This document shows, in pieces, positions 20,191 through 33,447 of a stretch of 64,000 bases of DNA. Location of the stretch: NCBI RefSeq assembly GCF_963678635.1, contig NC_087064.1, forward strand, positions 75,356,213 through 75,420,212. The letters are read 5' to 3'. The notes below the pieces were generated by a model, which did no database searches, had not been told where the DNA came from, and saw only the letters and a list, made by a program, of their open reading frames with translations. A program made the position numbers and the translations under genes. How positions within the stretch are numbered: position 1 is the stretch's first letter; every line of letters begins with the position of its first letter. The stretch comes from Symsagittifera roscoffensis. Its lineage: Eukaryota; Xenacoelomorpha; Acoela; Convolutidae.

Positions 20191-21700
20191 AGTTTTAATT
20201 GATTTCATTTATTTACACAGGTTAATACTCCTATTTTGTTTTGTTATTTCGAAATTCAAAACGGGTTGTTTCTAATCTGCGTTGGACAAGGTTTTGTTTT
20301 TGTTGGGATGTGTGCGTCCGCTTACTCAATGTTTTTCTTATCCACAGAGCCTTTTTGTTTTAGATTTTAGGGCAAACACATGATTAAAAAAATTCTATTT
20401 TGTGAGTAACCTAAATTATTTAAACTGACCCGTGGCATGGTCCTTGTCCAAACTTTTAAACGAGGAGCAAAACAACTCATAGTGCGTATAATACACATCT
20501 TCATAGTCCGTTTTTTGTGATACTTCAGGAAAGGCGTTGAGACTTTAGATCAAGCCCTTTGTGACCATCGATGATGTGAGATAGAGTAGATAAATTTTGA
20601 TAGATAATTGGGCTTTCAAACCCTGCGAGCAGCAAGCAGCATTTTGCAGTAAAGAACTTTAGTGGCAAAATTACGAAAAATAGAAGGGTGAAGTATTCTA
20701 GAATGAGATCTTTCATAAGTTCGATTATTCCGCTGATTTTTCTCAAAAACAAGAAAAATTGCCAGGTTTGGACAGGAAATCCAAAACCACGCAACAATTA
20801 AATACGATACAAGAAATGTTCAACTGAGAAAGATACATCACGGTTACAAAACTAGCTTTCGGACATGACACACTCTGGCAATAATAGTGATATTTCCCAA
20901 GTTGAGGGAAGCCAAAAGTTTCATTGACTGGTTCGTGACTGATCCGAACCTCTTGAACCCAAAAATAGAGAAAATAACCATATTTTCTTCCGGGAGTTAT
21001 GTTTTTTGAGGCCCGGGGTCCAATAACCTAAAATAACTTTCAAAGCCGCTTTAGCTACTGTATGCCTTGAACGATTGTCTTTAATTTCGAACCAGTTGTT
21101 TAAATTGGAGTATGTTAAAATCTACATGTAGTTGAAAGCTAAGTGAGATTCATTCGGCTGATGGTCGAAAGTCGTAACCGATTTTCTGTCTCTTAAAAGG
21201 ACCAAATATTAAATGGTTGGGTCAAGATGTTGAACAACACGCGTAGAAAGGAGGAATTTGACGTCAGCCGGTTGTCAAATTAGTTTTTTCTACTCTGCTG
21301 TGTAACTGTAAGGCAATTAATTCAGGGAATGAACTAATCCATTTTGAAAAGCTGGATTTATGAAAAATCTTAAGTTTCATCAAATTAATATAAAGAACTA
21401 ACTCAGTCACGCTGAGAAAGTCAACTGAACACCACCAGACTTTCCACGTCGTTCTTTTTTTCCAGACCAGAGGCATACTCGACAAACATGTCTCTTAATT
21501 TTTCAAAGTGCGCTTGACACACAGGATCAAAAATCAAAAAAAAACCTCGCATTTATAATTTTTTTTTCAATACTCGCGTCATTTGTTTTTTTTTTTCATA
21601 TTGAATTTTGAATTTGATGCTTTTTTTTAGTTTTTGTCATTAAATTTTTGTATTTACCTGTTTAATCTCTGTCTACCTGCAAAAAAATTTTTTATTAACA
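20191..21700. other. unannotated intergenic sequence right of the element
   Basis: Open frames on minus at 20525-20797 and 21264-21485 have no recognisable motif. I see no RNA gene or bounded exon. Confidence 0.5.
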
Positions 21701-21705
21701 ATCAG

Positions 21706-21832
21706 AGGGTCAAAAGTATCTTAGAAACCTAGATTACAGTCAAGAGTCCCTTCATCATATATTCCAGTAAAAATCCTGCAATCTTTCTGTATTTAGAAGT
21801 GATATTGACAAGAAGATATGAATAGAATTCAT
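21706..21832 (+). repeat. SINE body fragment, copy 1
   Basis: 'gaGGGTCAAAAGTATC...TAGA...TTACAGTC...GAGTCCCTTCATCA' matches the body of the SINE at 36500-36712 (there on minus) and the fragment at 25708. No tRNA-like head is present in this copy. Confidence 0.6.
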
Positions 21833-23639
21833 GTGACTAAATCTGAATTCGATACGTCTTACGTGTCTTCAAAAAGGACATGCAAGCGTACACAAGAAAA
21901 TAAAATTTAAGTATTACAATTTAAAAAGTTCGTCGAAAACTGTTTTGTCATATATAGTGCCAAATTGGCACGTACGTAGCGTTCGCTATCTGTTTTGCCA
22001 GGGTGATCCACTGTTTTAAAAAGCTACCTGCGCCGTATGAAAAAAGCGAGAAGATGAGAAGAAAATAAATTCCGCATTATTAGGGCATTGCGATGTGATT
22101 GGCTAGAGAATTTTCTGGCATTTTGAGTTGTGACGCACAACTTAATGACGTTCACAAAATTTAGAGCCTTATCAAAATTCTATCGCAATTTTGGGTTGTT
22201 CGATTGACAGTTTCAACCTCAGATTTTTGCACAAGTTGACGTTTGAGCATTGGGAGCCAAATTTTTTTTGGATTCCGTTGAGTCTGTTCCTTTCCGTTGC
22301 TCATTTTCCGGAGCTTTCACATTTTTTCCAAGCTCAAACTAGCATTTAAGCGCATAAGTCTAATCTACATGCTCCGAACCAAAATTTTGCTCAGAGCATT
22401 TTGGCTCCTACTGATGAGGCTAAAAACACAAGAGGAAGAAACACCCAAAACACCTTCGGCTCTCGCAAAAACTGCTTGTCGAAACTAATTATCAATTATT
22501 TCACTAATTTGGAAATGAAATGGTAATTGATTGAAACTTTTAATCAAAGAATTCAAGATTGTGTTTTGTTTGCGTCAATTTCTCTTCGGTTTTTCCAAAA
22601 AAAAACAGGATAGAACTTTAAAAAACTAGCCTTTTTTCTATCATCCTCTGCATTGTCTTTGCCCGCAAGATTTATTTTGCCCGACAGAATTTCAGACAAG
22701 GAAACACGCAAGTTTTTCTTCCTCTCTTGAAAACTCAAATATGGCTGTATGATATGCCATTCCCTCGGAAGGCGCAGCAGAACTCTCTGAATCTAGCTGA
22801 AAAAGGCACTAATTGCCTTAATAATAAAGATGACATGAAAAAATGCTTGAAAACTTGCCAGAATTTTCGTTTTTTGAAAGTTCGACTTAGATATCAGTGT
22901 CTGTAAGAAACATGAAAAAAACGCCGGTTTTGGAAGAAAGAGAAAAAAACACAACAACCAGATACATCGTGAAGATTGGTTGATTGCGAAAAAAAATTTG
23001 CACTAGATAAAAACTGAAAATTCATAAGAAACCTCCGGACACGCTCCAAATTTGCGTGACAAGCACGTTGATTGCAAGATAGACTGAATCCCGAAGGTTC
23101 AGTGATGATCCGGAGCAGATTCAAACCACTCCAGTGCACGAGAAAAGAAAGCATAGCGACATTATCTTACAAGGAGCTTGGAATTGGAAGATCGGTGCCT
23201 AGTGAGTTTTAGAACGACTTGAAAATTATTTTTTAATTGGTGTAAGGCCCTGAAAATTTGAAATTAGTAACGTGCATTAATTGTTTCAGAGCATTAGTAG
23301 TTGAGGGCGAAGGAAGAGTCAATTCATCTCTAATGGGTCCGATATGAAACTGTCTTAAAATTTTTTTTAGTTATATCATTTGGCGCATAGTGAGATCGTC
23401 TATTGTTGTGATTTGTTTTTAGTTTGTTATAATGACCTTCGTTATTTTAATTAATACCAGTTTAGTTACGACCATCGGTCGATATGAACGGAAGTTCAGT
23501 TGTCCTTTTTAACGTCTTAATTCAACTACTTCCTTTTGTCCTTTTAACAATTAAGCTTATGTACATACCTTGTACATAGACACTTAGAATAAGAATAGTT
23601 TATTATCTATATTAGCATAATTGTTCAGGAGCTATCTAA
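21833..23639. other. unannotated sequence with one exon-like patch near 23085-23201
   Basis: The patch is less AT-rich, is open on + in two frames, and ends at a consensus donor (CGGTGCCTA|GTGAGT, about 23202). No acceptor or protein family was identified. Otherwise nothing seen. Confidence 0.3.
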
Positions 23640-25180
23640 TGTCAAGACTCATAAGCCATGGGGCCCAGAACCGAACCTAGATATACAGAAGGAGAACGAC
23701 TTGAAAATTTCAATAAAAAAACTGTGATCAACTCACACACCACTAGGCGGAAAATGGCAAGTATTTCGAGCTCAAACCCTGAACAGATAACTAACAAGGG
23801 CATAGATTAGATCGTTAGACGACACTTTGAACTGTCGAAAGACGGAGAGCAACAGTGACTGGTTTTGGGCGATTCAAAAACAAACCGAAACCGAGTAGAA
23901 CAGATAGGACCAAGCATAATCGCCAGAGGTTTTGGTGGTCACACAATTCATTGTATATCTGAGAACGTAAACTACACTAAATAAAAGAAATTCGACCGAG
24001 TCAATTTTTTTCTTGATGTAAAAGACTGTCAATCATAACAATCTGACCAAAAACAAACCATCGTACAGGATAAAAAACGGGTATACGGGTATTAAATATA
24101 TTTAAACCGAGCACAATAAATCTATGCACATATACTCCACTTGGTGGACTGAGGCAAGATTTAAATGCAAACGTCATCAAACTCAATATATCTTTTTGTT
24201 CTTTGCTAAATAAAATTAGGAAACTCAAAAATGTGCAGTTTATAACAGCAATGTTATCAGTTTTTTTTTCAAGATGATATAAATGAAAGCCCATGACTAA
24301 CATACAAAAACTTATTGAAAATTCAAAGCAAAACAAAATATATCTCAAAATAGTTCAAATAAAATGCCAAAGTATAATCAGAAAGCGAAATGCGCTTGAG
24401 TATTTAGTAATTGATCTAGGTGATTACACAATTTTAACAATAATTGAAATATGGCTAACCACTAGTGATAATTTTGAGATATGGAACCTACCTCCTACAA
24501 TCCATTGCTGCTTCTGACAGGGCGAAATATTGATTACGGCAAATCAAAAGAAAGAAGTGTAATAGTCTGCATACCACAACCATTATCACCTGTATTGCGA
24601 CAAACTTAAGTTTACTGGCGGAAAAGATTTTGATTTCCTATGGATCAACGTGACGCGAATATGAGAGATCAAAAAAATTCAACATCGTTTCTAACCCTTC
24701 TATGGCACTTCGTTCAAAATTACTGGATGATTGGGCTCCTAAGATTAATAATGCTACAACAAATTGACCCATACCTTTTTTGACTCCAGTATCAAATATC
24801 TTAAAAGAAAAACAGAATAAATAATCATTTTTTGCACCCTATGGCCTCAGTGTATATTCACCTGATTCATTTGAGGATTTCACGCGAAATACAGCCAACT
24901 CAACCAATCGTATTGCTTACATCACGCTGAAAGATGGGAACAAAACTTTCTTTTTGGAATTAAATATTAGAACAGATCTGGTATAAGTTATTATACTAAA
25001 CCGTCCCTTGATTCGACACTTATTAAAATCTATTCAATCAGTTATGTTTTCATGTAAAGTATCAATGTTTTTGCGCATTTTTGATTTTTCTAACGTTTTT
25101 TCTTTATCTTCTCTCTGTCTCTGACAGAAGAGATCTATTCAATCAATTCATCACAACAACCGGGCTAAAAGTGTAAGTGT
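23640..25180 (+). mobile_element. decayed LINE with an endonuclease fragment
   Basis: At about 24340-24520 the + frame reads KIVQIKCQSIIRKRNALEYL, then DYTILTIIEIWLTTSDNF. This is the opening of a non-LTR apurinic-type endonuclease, where 'NxRSIxNK' and 'ITETWL' are the family words. Downstream pieces are frameshifted. Upstream (23655-23960) polar Lys/Arg-rich coding-like sequence may be its first open frame. The clade is uncertain (CR1/L2-like endonuclease). Confidence 0.5.
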
Positions 25181-25707
25181 GTCAATCTGACTAATTTATA
25201 AAAACAAGCCTCACGTTGTAATATAAATGGTCCGTTTTTTTTTAAAGTTGATTTGCTTCATTTTAGTGATAAAAAAGTGATGTAAAAGGTTTTTGGGTCT
25301 ATAAGAGTCCAAAAACCGTACCAAACGAGTCACAATAATGTTGTGTAGAAATATCAATTTGCTTCTGATGTTGGTGATAACTTGAATTGCCGCGGAGAGT
25401 GCTGCAACTAGCAGTGGGTGCAATTTTTTATAGTATTTTGTCTTTTTTTGTTTTTTGATACCGCCATTTTTTGTTGAATGTTTGAATTGTGGGAAGGGTG
25501 GAGTTTTTTTGCCTGGTTTGAATTTCTTTTGTGTTTTGTACTGATGATTTAATTTTCGGAATTTGCATTTGTATGTTTTCTCTGTCCAATTGTTTGCAGT
25601 TAGTGCATTTCTGAATAATGTATCTGTTTGTCAATATTATCAATCAAAGCTTCATTGCTCACTGGCAATTGTCATCCTGTCATCAGAATTTTCTGGTAAT
25701 GTGGTAA

Positions 25708-25812
25708 TTAGAAGGTCAAAAGTATCATAGTAACCGAAGTTACAGCCAGGTGTTTTTTCATGACACAGTCCAATCAAAATTGTAAGATTTTTCTCGATAT
25801 GGAAGAGTAAAG
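25708..25812 (+). repeat. SINE body fragment, copy 2
   Basis: 'gaaggtcaaaagtatcatagtaacc' matches the reverse complement of 36563-36590, and similarity continues through 'tccaatcaaaattgtaagatttttctcgatatggaag'. Confidence 0.6.
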
Positions 25813-26379
25813 TATAACTTGAACAAAAAAAGAGAACCAGATGGTTGAAAATCAAGCAAACCAGGTTGAGAAAACGAACACCTACACAGCAAAAAAAATG
25901 GGAATTAAACTGATATGAGGCTATTTGAACTGATATGAGGCTACCGATCTATCATACACTTTTACGAAGCTGCCTTTTGTTCCCTTTGCTCTATAAATAA
26001 AAAAAAAATTCGAAAATAGTTTTATCATTGGAACCATTCACAACCTGTTTTACAGGGAAGGTTCTCTGTTTAAGAATTCTTCAGAAAACTTGAGAATAAT
26101 TACGGGTTCGTCGGTTCACATTTAGAATAAGTTCTTGTAAAGTTTATTCTAAAAATTTCAGAGCTAGGGCCTGCGGCATTCTGATTTTCTAAAACTATTG
26201 GTTGAAATTTAGATCCATCATTTGCCAAAATTGCTATTGTCCAATTGAGATTACAAATTGAGCCTGCGCTTATTCAACTAAAGCTAGTGAGACAACTACT
26301 GTTACATCCCATAATAGATGCTTAACAGCAGCACATGGGACGAACGTCAAACTGTCGCTTCTCATCTGTCCTGTGGAGG

Positions 26380-27560
26380 TGTCCAGAAAACATTAAATGT
26401 CAACTTGTGCAAAAACTCTTTCTTCCACACATCAAGACTATCTGGACACCAAATTTTTTTGGTTGATTGAATCAGATTATTGGCATTGCAGCCAATTCTC
26501 TTCGATGAGTTGAAGATTCGTAACAAAGTACAATTTCTTTATGTATCATTAATCACCAGAAACAAACAAATGTCTCTCGTTTTTGTGTGATTTGAAATGA
26601 CCAGATCTTCGTTTGTACTGCTTGCGATCAAGTAAATTATTCCTCATTTCAAACCAGCAATGAAAGCCGTTCTTTTTAATCAAACTTGCAAATCGAGGAG
26701 TAACTGAATGATTGACAGGTCTGATGAATTCTAATGATCTGTGCAGTAAAAATCAATCATCTTGAAATTTATTAGTTTGTACATACGGTATGTACGCGAT
26801 ATATAAAATTACATTTAAATATCGCGCAACAAGAAAAACTTTGGGAGAATATAAATTGAGAGTGTGAGAGCTTTTGCACGCAAAGATTTGCTCAAGGAAA
26901 CGGGCCTTTCATTTTTTTGTTTGCTCCGATAAAAAAAACTACATTTCTCGTTGATCAAAAGCATAAATGTAACACCAAAGAATTTCCTTTGATCAACACT
27001 CTTGAATAGCAATCGAACTACACCCTAGCAATAGAACTACACTAGAACAGAAGTGTCTCTATAAATAAAATGAAAGTAAATGCAAATAAGGTACATCCTT
27101 GCTTAACAAAGCGATAAGTTTCAAAGCCGGATGTCAAGAGCCCGTTAACTTGATTTGTTGCTTTTGTAATCAGTTGTGAAGTTTTATGGCTTTAACTGCA
27201 AAAGATTCCAGATTCAAATCATCAAAAAGACTTGAGAGAAGCGTTCGGTCGACTCTGTCAAAATTTTTTAAAAAATCAAAATTTACTTCATAATCATTTT
27301 GGCTTGCTAATAATATTTCAGCGATAATTGAATTTTTCAGTTTTTGTAAGGTTAAAGCACCTGGCGGCTAAAGAAGCATATTGGTGTTAAAGAACTTAAA
27401 AAAACAAATTGATGTCCTCTGATAACATCGCTCAAATTTTTTTTTTGCTCTCGCATACTATAATTTTTAACGCCACTGTTCATATGACTTATGGGTCTAA
27501 AATCCAGCATCATAAATGATTTTGTGTTTCTGGCAAAAAGTTTTATCATTACAAGTTAAG
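26380..27560 (-). mobile_element. decayed L1/Tx1-like LINE, reverse transcriptase region
   Basis: Read on minus from 27549, DFRPISHMNSGVKNYS corresponds to the 'NYRPISLLNxDYKI' motif. About 27300-27120 gives a DFLKNFDRVDRTLLSSLFDD block, equivalent to the catalytic 'DFxKAFDRVDxxxL' motif, then HNxLQKQQIKLTG. About 26890-26830 gives SLSKSLRAKALTLSIYILPK, equivalent to the 'LSLxGKxxIxNTYILPK' thumb motif. WCPDSLDVW near 26460 may be its C-terminal end. Stops and frameshifts are present throughout, so it is dead. Confidence 0.65.
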
Positions 27561-27979
27561 CACTAGCAAGAAATTGGCAAGTGGAAAGGTAGAAATTGCA
27601 AACTTTTGCTGAAACATTATCATTTTCATGAATAATTTTTCTGTATCAGCCAGATGTAAATCCATTTAGTCCCTGAGCAATTTTGTTATCAACAATCAAT
27701 TTTTGAACATATTTGAAGTTTCTAGCTCGGTAAATGGCCGGTAGTCAATTTTCTACCTCTTTTATTTTTTTTACAGGGAAAGAGGTAAATGCGCCATCTG
27801 AAACAGACAGTGGTTGGTTTGAATACAAATCAGTGTGAAGTTTCTTGATTTATCGAAGAAGTTCATCGTCTGTCGTGAAAATGGTACCGTTTATTTTACT
27901 CTTTTCAATGAATTAGACAAATTTTGGAAGTCTAATGGTTTAAAATTTTGTAACTCCCTCAAAACTATACTAAATTTAT
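27561..27979. other. short unannotated stretch
   Basis: Between the LINE remnant and the tandem array. A + frame at 27835-28035 has no ATG start and no recognised motif. Confidence 0.4.
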
Positions 27980-28603
27980 ATATTCTTTTCCATTTTATCA
28001 CTAGTATCCATATCTTCTGTGAATGGCTGAATTAGTTCAATTACGAGGATATTTTTACTTTTTTCCTTTTGTGACAGATTGCCCATCAGTGCTGATTTGA
28101 AATCAATTTTTTGGTTAGCCTCAGGATTTGATTCAATCAGAACTTCATGTTTTATTGGGATTTGTGAGTCTCGAAACTGTGTATCTGACATTGTTTTCGT
28201 TGAAGACACTTAGCCCGATTCGTTACGCTTTATCCTTTTTTTATGTCTTTTGAGTATCGCTTTGTTCTCAATTAGTTTTATTTTTTCGTTTTGACTTCTT
28301 GAATTTTGTACAAATATTTCTTCGTCAAATCTCAAACGGTGGAAGTCATTTTTTTCCAACAAGTCAATCTGGAGCCATTTGTTTTTTTTTTTGCTTTTCA
28401 AAAAATTTGAGTTTCCTTAAATTTAAAAAATTAATCAAGTTTTTGAGATTCAGGGCCAAAGTTTGCGAAGTCCTCGCATCGCTTTTCGGATTCAAATCAA
28501 TAATGACAAGTATGTAGTCTATCGAAAAGAACCTAATTATTTGAAATTCATTAGAAAATGCAAGTTTGTTAATTGTACCAAGAATAGCTGACCAAAACAT
28601 CAT
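27976..28603 (-). pseudogene. unrecognised coding-like fragment repeated in each unit
   Basis: On minus, an open stretch holds hydrophobic helices (FWSAILGTIN, FFSIDYILVIIDLNPKSDAR), then a Lys/Arg-rich linker, then a polar tail (SNPEANQKIDFKSALMGNLS, ending IQPFTEDMDTSDKMEK). It is broken here by one TAG near 28213. Copies at 28885-29500 and 31618-32289 keep the same words with the break in a different place (a one-T deletion near 29353; a TAA near 32080). Amino-acid composition and repeated retention of words suggest a former protein gene, perhaps membrane-associated. No family recognised. Confidence 0.35.
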
Positions 28604-31600
28604 CAGTCCTTCGACATTGTTTAAGCATGCGGGAAAAATGATTCCCTTCTGTAAAGTGAAGAGTGAAGAATTATATCAAAATGGAAAGTAATTTTGCAGG
28701 ATTCCCAAAACCAATGCGTTTTGTGGGAATAAATCTGTCGTATTTTGTGTTCAGTCTTCAGTGGGTTCATCTTATTAAAATTCACTAATTTCCAGTTAAG
28801 ATTTTTCTTTCTTTTGAACTTAGAAAACTGAGAATGAATGCGGAGATCTTTCTCTAGTTTTTTTTTCGAAAAACTATACTGAAACTATATAGTCTTTTCC
28901 ATTTTATCACTAGTATCCATATCTTCTGTGAATGGCTGAATTAGTTTAATTACGAGGATATTTTTACTTTTTTCCTTTTGTGACAGATTGCCCATCAGTG
29001 CTGATTTGAAATCAATTTTTTGGTTAGCCTCAGGATTTGAATCAATCAGAACTTCATGTTTTATTGGGATTTGTGAGTCTCGAAACTGTGTATCTGACAT
29101 TGTTTTCGTTGAAGACACTGAGCCCGATTCGTTACGCTTTATCCTTTTTTTACGTCTTTTGAGTATCGCTTTGTTCTCAATTAGTTTTATTTTTTTGTTT
29201 TGACTTCTTGAATTTTGTACAAATATTTCTTCGTCAAATATCAAACGGTTGAAGTCATTTTTTTCCAACAAGTCAATCTGGAGCCATTTGTTTTTTTTTG
29301 CTTTTCATAAAACTTGAGTTTCCTAAAATTTTAAAAAATTATTCAAGTTTTGAGATTCAGGGCCAAAGTTTCCGAAGTCCTCGCATCGCTTTTTGGATTC
29401 AAATCAATAATGACAAGTATGTAGTCTATCGAAAAGAACCTAATTATTTGAAATTCGTTAAAAAATCCAAGTTTGTTAATTGTACCAAGAATAGCTGACC
29501 AAAACATCATCAGTCCTTCGACATTGTTTAAGCATACGGAAAAAATGATTCCCTTCTGTAAAGTGAAAAATTATATCAAAATGGAAAGTCATTTTACAGG
29601 ATTCCCAAAACCAATGCGTTTTGTGGGAATAAATCTGTCGTATTTTGTGTTCAGTCTTCAGTGGGTTCATCTTATTAAAATTCACTAATTTCCAGTTAAG
29701 ATTTTTCTTTCTTTTGAACTTAGAAAACTGAGAATGAATGCGGAGATCTTTCTCTAGTTTTTTTTCGAAAAGAATGGTGTTATCTGTCTTTTTTCTTTGA
29801 AGTTTTGGTTTAATTTGGAAAGTTTAGTGTAATCATTGAAGTCTACAACCTGATTGTAGAGATCCTTGTCTGTAGTTTTCGTCAAATTGAACAACTCATT
29901 CGAATAATGCACATCGCTTAAACTTTGAGCGAGGGAACTGCAATGGTTGAGATCTGCAAGGTCAAACAATCTTTTCATTCCTTAGATTGCTTCAAATTGA
30001 CAGTGGGGGCAAAATCGACTTGTTTGCTTCAGAAACTTTTGTTACACCCTGCGGAAGATCCTCGTTGTTACTATTTACTCATTTAGATTTGGTTTTTCCG
30101 CGGAATCTGTTTCTACCGTGTCGCAATGTTGATTTGATTAATCTGTAGGGGGCTTAAAACTTTCACTGAAATGCATGAAAATTTGCTCGACATGCATATT
30201 AAGGGTTTATTTTCCATTAAATCCTCTACGAAACCACTTTCTGAACTCTGAATAAGGATTTTTTTTTGATGAAACAACAATCCACATGATATCCTTTAAC
30301 TTGTTTTCAATGTAATTTAAAATTTGAAATTTCATGTAGAGATGGAACATAAAAAAAGTTCCACACTCTACCTCATTTTGAAGGATTACATTCGCGAATT
30401 GTATGACCAGTCACGTAAAAGACTTTCCTGAGTTTCATTCTGGGTTGTCATTTCAAATACAACTCGACCTTTTTGTCAGAATTATTGATTAAGCAGCTTT
30501 CTCGTGATACTATTGTGCTGTGGTTAAATCACCTTGGTAGTTGCAGCTTTTTCACAGCAGCTAGGTCATTACAAACAAATGGCAGATTTCTGCTTTTGAT
30601 CCTGGCCACTTTTGGGTAGATATTATTTGGTTTTTTGTTAAGAATCCATTGGAAGTACAGTATTGCCCAACAGGTTAAGTCCATGACTCTTAATTGTGAC
30701 AGTCGGTCATATTTGGAAGTTTGACCTTGAGCTGAACGTTTAATTTTGATTTTGGGAAGAAAAATTATTTTTTTTCAAAATTTCGAATTGAGCCTATCAT
30801 GCTCAAGTTTCTCGCGACAACTGAAAAAGCGAGAAAAATACATCAGAAGATTCAAGTGAGAAAATACTAGAGTAAAATTGCTATTCGCAATTTTACTGGA
30901 ATTATACAACGCAAGTAGAGTTATCTTGTTCCTGATAGGAAGTCGAAATTGCAGGGAGAGAGAAAGAAAAACGATCAATCGTACTAGTGAGAGACTTGTG
31001 TGGAAAGGTGGACAGCTGAAGCTACCCAATGGTCCAGATAGAAAAACTTATTTTCGAGCTAAAACTTAGTCATTCAAAACTTCTTGAGTTAGACTTAATT
31101 AAACTAAATGAATTCTAGAGTTGCTTTACCGTTATTAGTTATTCCATTCTAGAGGCTGTGTCGGTATGTGAGTACCTAATTCAAGTTTCTTGAGTGTGTT
31201 TTATGTGATTATGTTGAGTTAAGTAGTTTTCAGGTTGATCCATCTGAAATGGTGCAAAGGTTCACTGTCCAGTAGAAATTAACGGTATACTTAAGGTTCC
31301 GACCCTGTTTTTAATAGCGTTCGATTGTTTTAGGTATTTTGATATCTGACCATGGAGCGTTCTTGTTTCTAGAGTGGGAGGGGGGGTGTTTTGGTAGTAG
31401 CTTTTAAGCTGTAACACAGTTTGTAGTCTCATGTCGCAAATGAACCGAATTGGCTGCGACCGCATGAGGTAGAAAAACACAAGAGATAGTGTTCATGACT
31501 CTTGAGCCAATGGTTATAGTTTAGGGCCTATTTCTTTTAGCCTCATATTTGAATTAGGTTGGCGGCTGTTACATATGCCTGAGATAAACTGTTCTGATTC

Positions 31601-33140
31601 TGGGGGAGCGACAACCGTCAAAGTTTGAAGTTTTCTTTCGTCTCTGTTCGTTGTACATGTTTTAGAAATCGTGATTTTTTTTCACATATTAATTGGAAAA
31701 TGCTTGAGAGTTTCAGAAGCGCTTGTGTCTTTTCCATTTTATCACTGGTACCCAAATCTCCTGCGAATGGCGGAATTAGTGTAATTACTAGGATACACTT
31801 AACTTCCATTGTTTTCGTTGAAGACACTGAGCCCGGTTTAATAAGCTTTATCCTTTTCACTTGTACGTCTGTTGAGTATTGCTTTGTTCTCAATTGGTTT
31901 TTTTTCCATTTGATTTCCGGAATTTTGTACAAATGTTTCTTCGTCAAGTGTCAAACGGTGGAAGTCATTTTTTCCAACAAGTCAATCTGGAGCCATTTTT
32001 TTTTTTTTGCTTTTCATAAAATTTGAGTTTCCTAAAACTTTAAATAATTATTCAAGTTTTTGAGATTCAGGGCCAAATTTTACGAAGTCCTCGCATCGCT
32101 TTTCGGATTCAAATCAATAATGACAAGTATGTAGTCTATCGAAAAGAACCTAATTATTTGAAATTCGTTAAAAAATGCAAGTTTGTTAATTGTACCAAGA
32201 ATAGCTGACCAAAACATCATTAGTCCTTCGACATTGTTTAAGCATGCGGAAAAAATGATTCCCTTCTGTAAAGTGAAGAATTGTATCAAAATGGAAAGTA
32301 ATTTTGCAGGATTCCCAAAACCAATGCGTTTTGTGGGAATAAATCTGTCATATTTTGTGTTCAGTCTTCAGTGGGTTCATCTTATTAAAATTCACTAATT
32401 TCCAGTTAAGATTTTTCTTTCTTTTGAACTTAGAAAACTGAGAATGAATGCGGAGATCTTTCTCTAGTTTTTTTTCGAAAAGAATGGTGTTATCTGTCTT
32501 TTTTCTTTGAAGTTTTGGTTTAATTTGGAAAGTTTAGTGTAATCATTGAAGTCTACAACCTGATTGTAGAGATCCTTGTCCGTAGTTTTCGTCAAATTGA
32601 ACAACTCATTCGAATAATGCACATCGCTTAAACTTTGAGCCATGGAACTGCAATTGTTGAGATCCTTCGAGTATTTTTCCAAGGCCAAACAATCTTTTCA
32701 TTCCTTGGATTGCTTCAAATTGACAGTGGGGGCAAAATCGACGTGTTTGCTTCAGAAACTTTTGTTACACACTGCGGAAGATCCTCGTTGTTACTATTTA
32801 CTCATATTAGATTTGGTTTCTCCGCGGAATCTTCTTCTACCGTGTCGCAATGTTGATTTGATTAATCTGTAGGGGGCTTAAAACTTTCACTGAAATGCAT
32901 GAAAGTTTGCTCGACATGCATATTAAGGGTTTATTTTCCATTGAATCCTCTACGAAACCACTTTCTGAACTCTGAATAAGGATTTTTTTTGATGAAACAA
33001 CAATCCACATGATATCCTTTAACTTGTTTTCAATGCAATTTAAAATTTGAAATTTCATGTAGAGATGGAACATAAAAAAAGTTCCACACTCTACCTCATT
33101 TTGAAGGGTTATATTCGCGAATTGTATGACCAGTCACATA

Positions 33141-33447
33141 AAAGACTTTCCTGAGTTTCATTCTGGGTTGTCATTTCAAATACAACTCGACCTTTTCATC
33201 GGAATTATTGATTAAGCAGCTTTCTCGTGATACTATTGTGCTGTGGTTAAATCACCTTGGTAGTTGCAGCTTTTTCACAGCAGCTAGGTCATTACAAACA
33301 AATGGCAGATTTCTGCTTTTGATCCTGGCCGCTTTTGGGTGGATGTTAGTTGGTTTTTTGTTAAGAATCCATTGGAAGTACAGTATTGCTCAACAGGTTA
33401 AGTCCATGACTCTTAATTGTGCCAGTCGGTCATATTTGGAAGTTTGA
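33141..33447 (+). pseudogene. membrane-segment frame with weak DEG/ENaC-like pattern
   Basis: The + frame reads DTIVLWLNHLGSCSFFTAAR, then NGRFLLLILAAFGWMLVGFL, then KYSIAQQVKS. That is a short cytoplasmic stretch, one transmembrane helix and a Tyr-containing stretch, the order found at the N terminus of degenerin/ENaC channels. The usual 'His-Gly' and 'FPAVTICN' motifs are absent or cut off by the stop at 33445. The homologous copy at 30487-30730 has a TAG in the helix (GWM to G-stop). This is a weak resemblance only. Confidence 0.25.

Noticed and set aside
30775-31029. minus frame MGSFSCPPFHTSLS..., also 33493-33747
   Set aside because: Conserved between the two units only because the units themselves are near-identical; no protein character or family seen on either strand.
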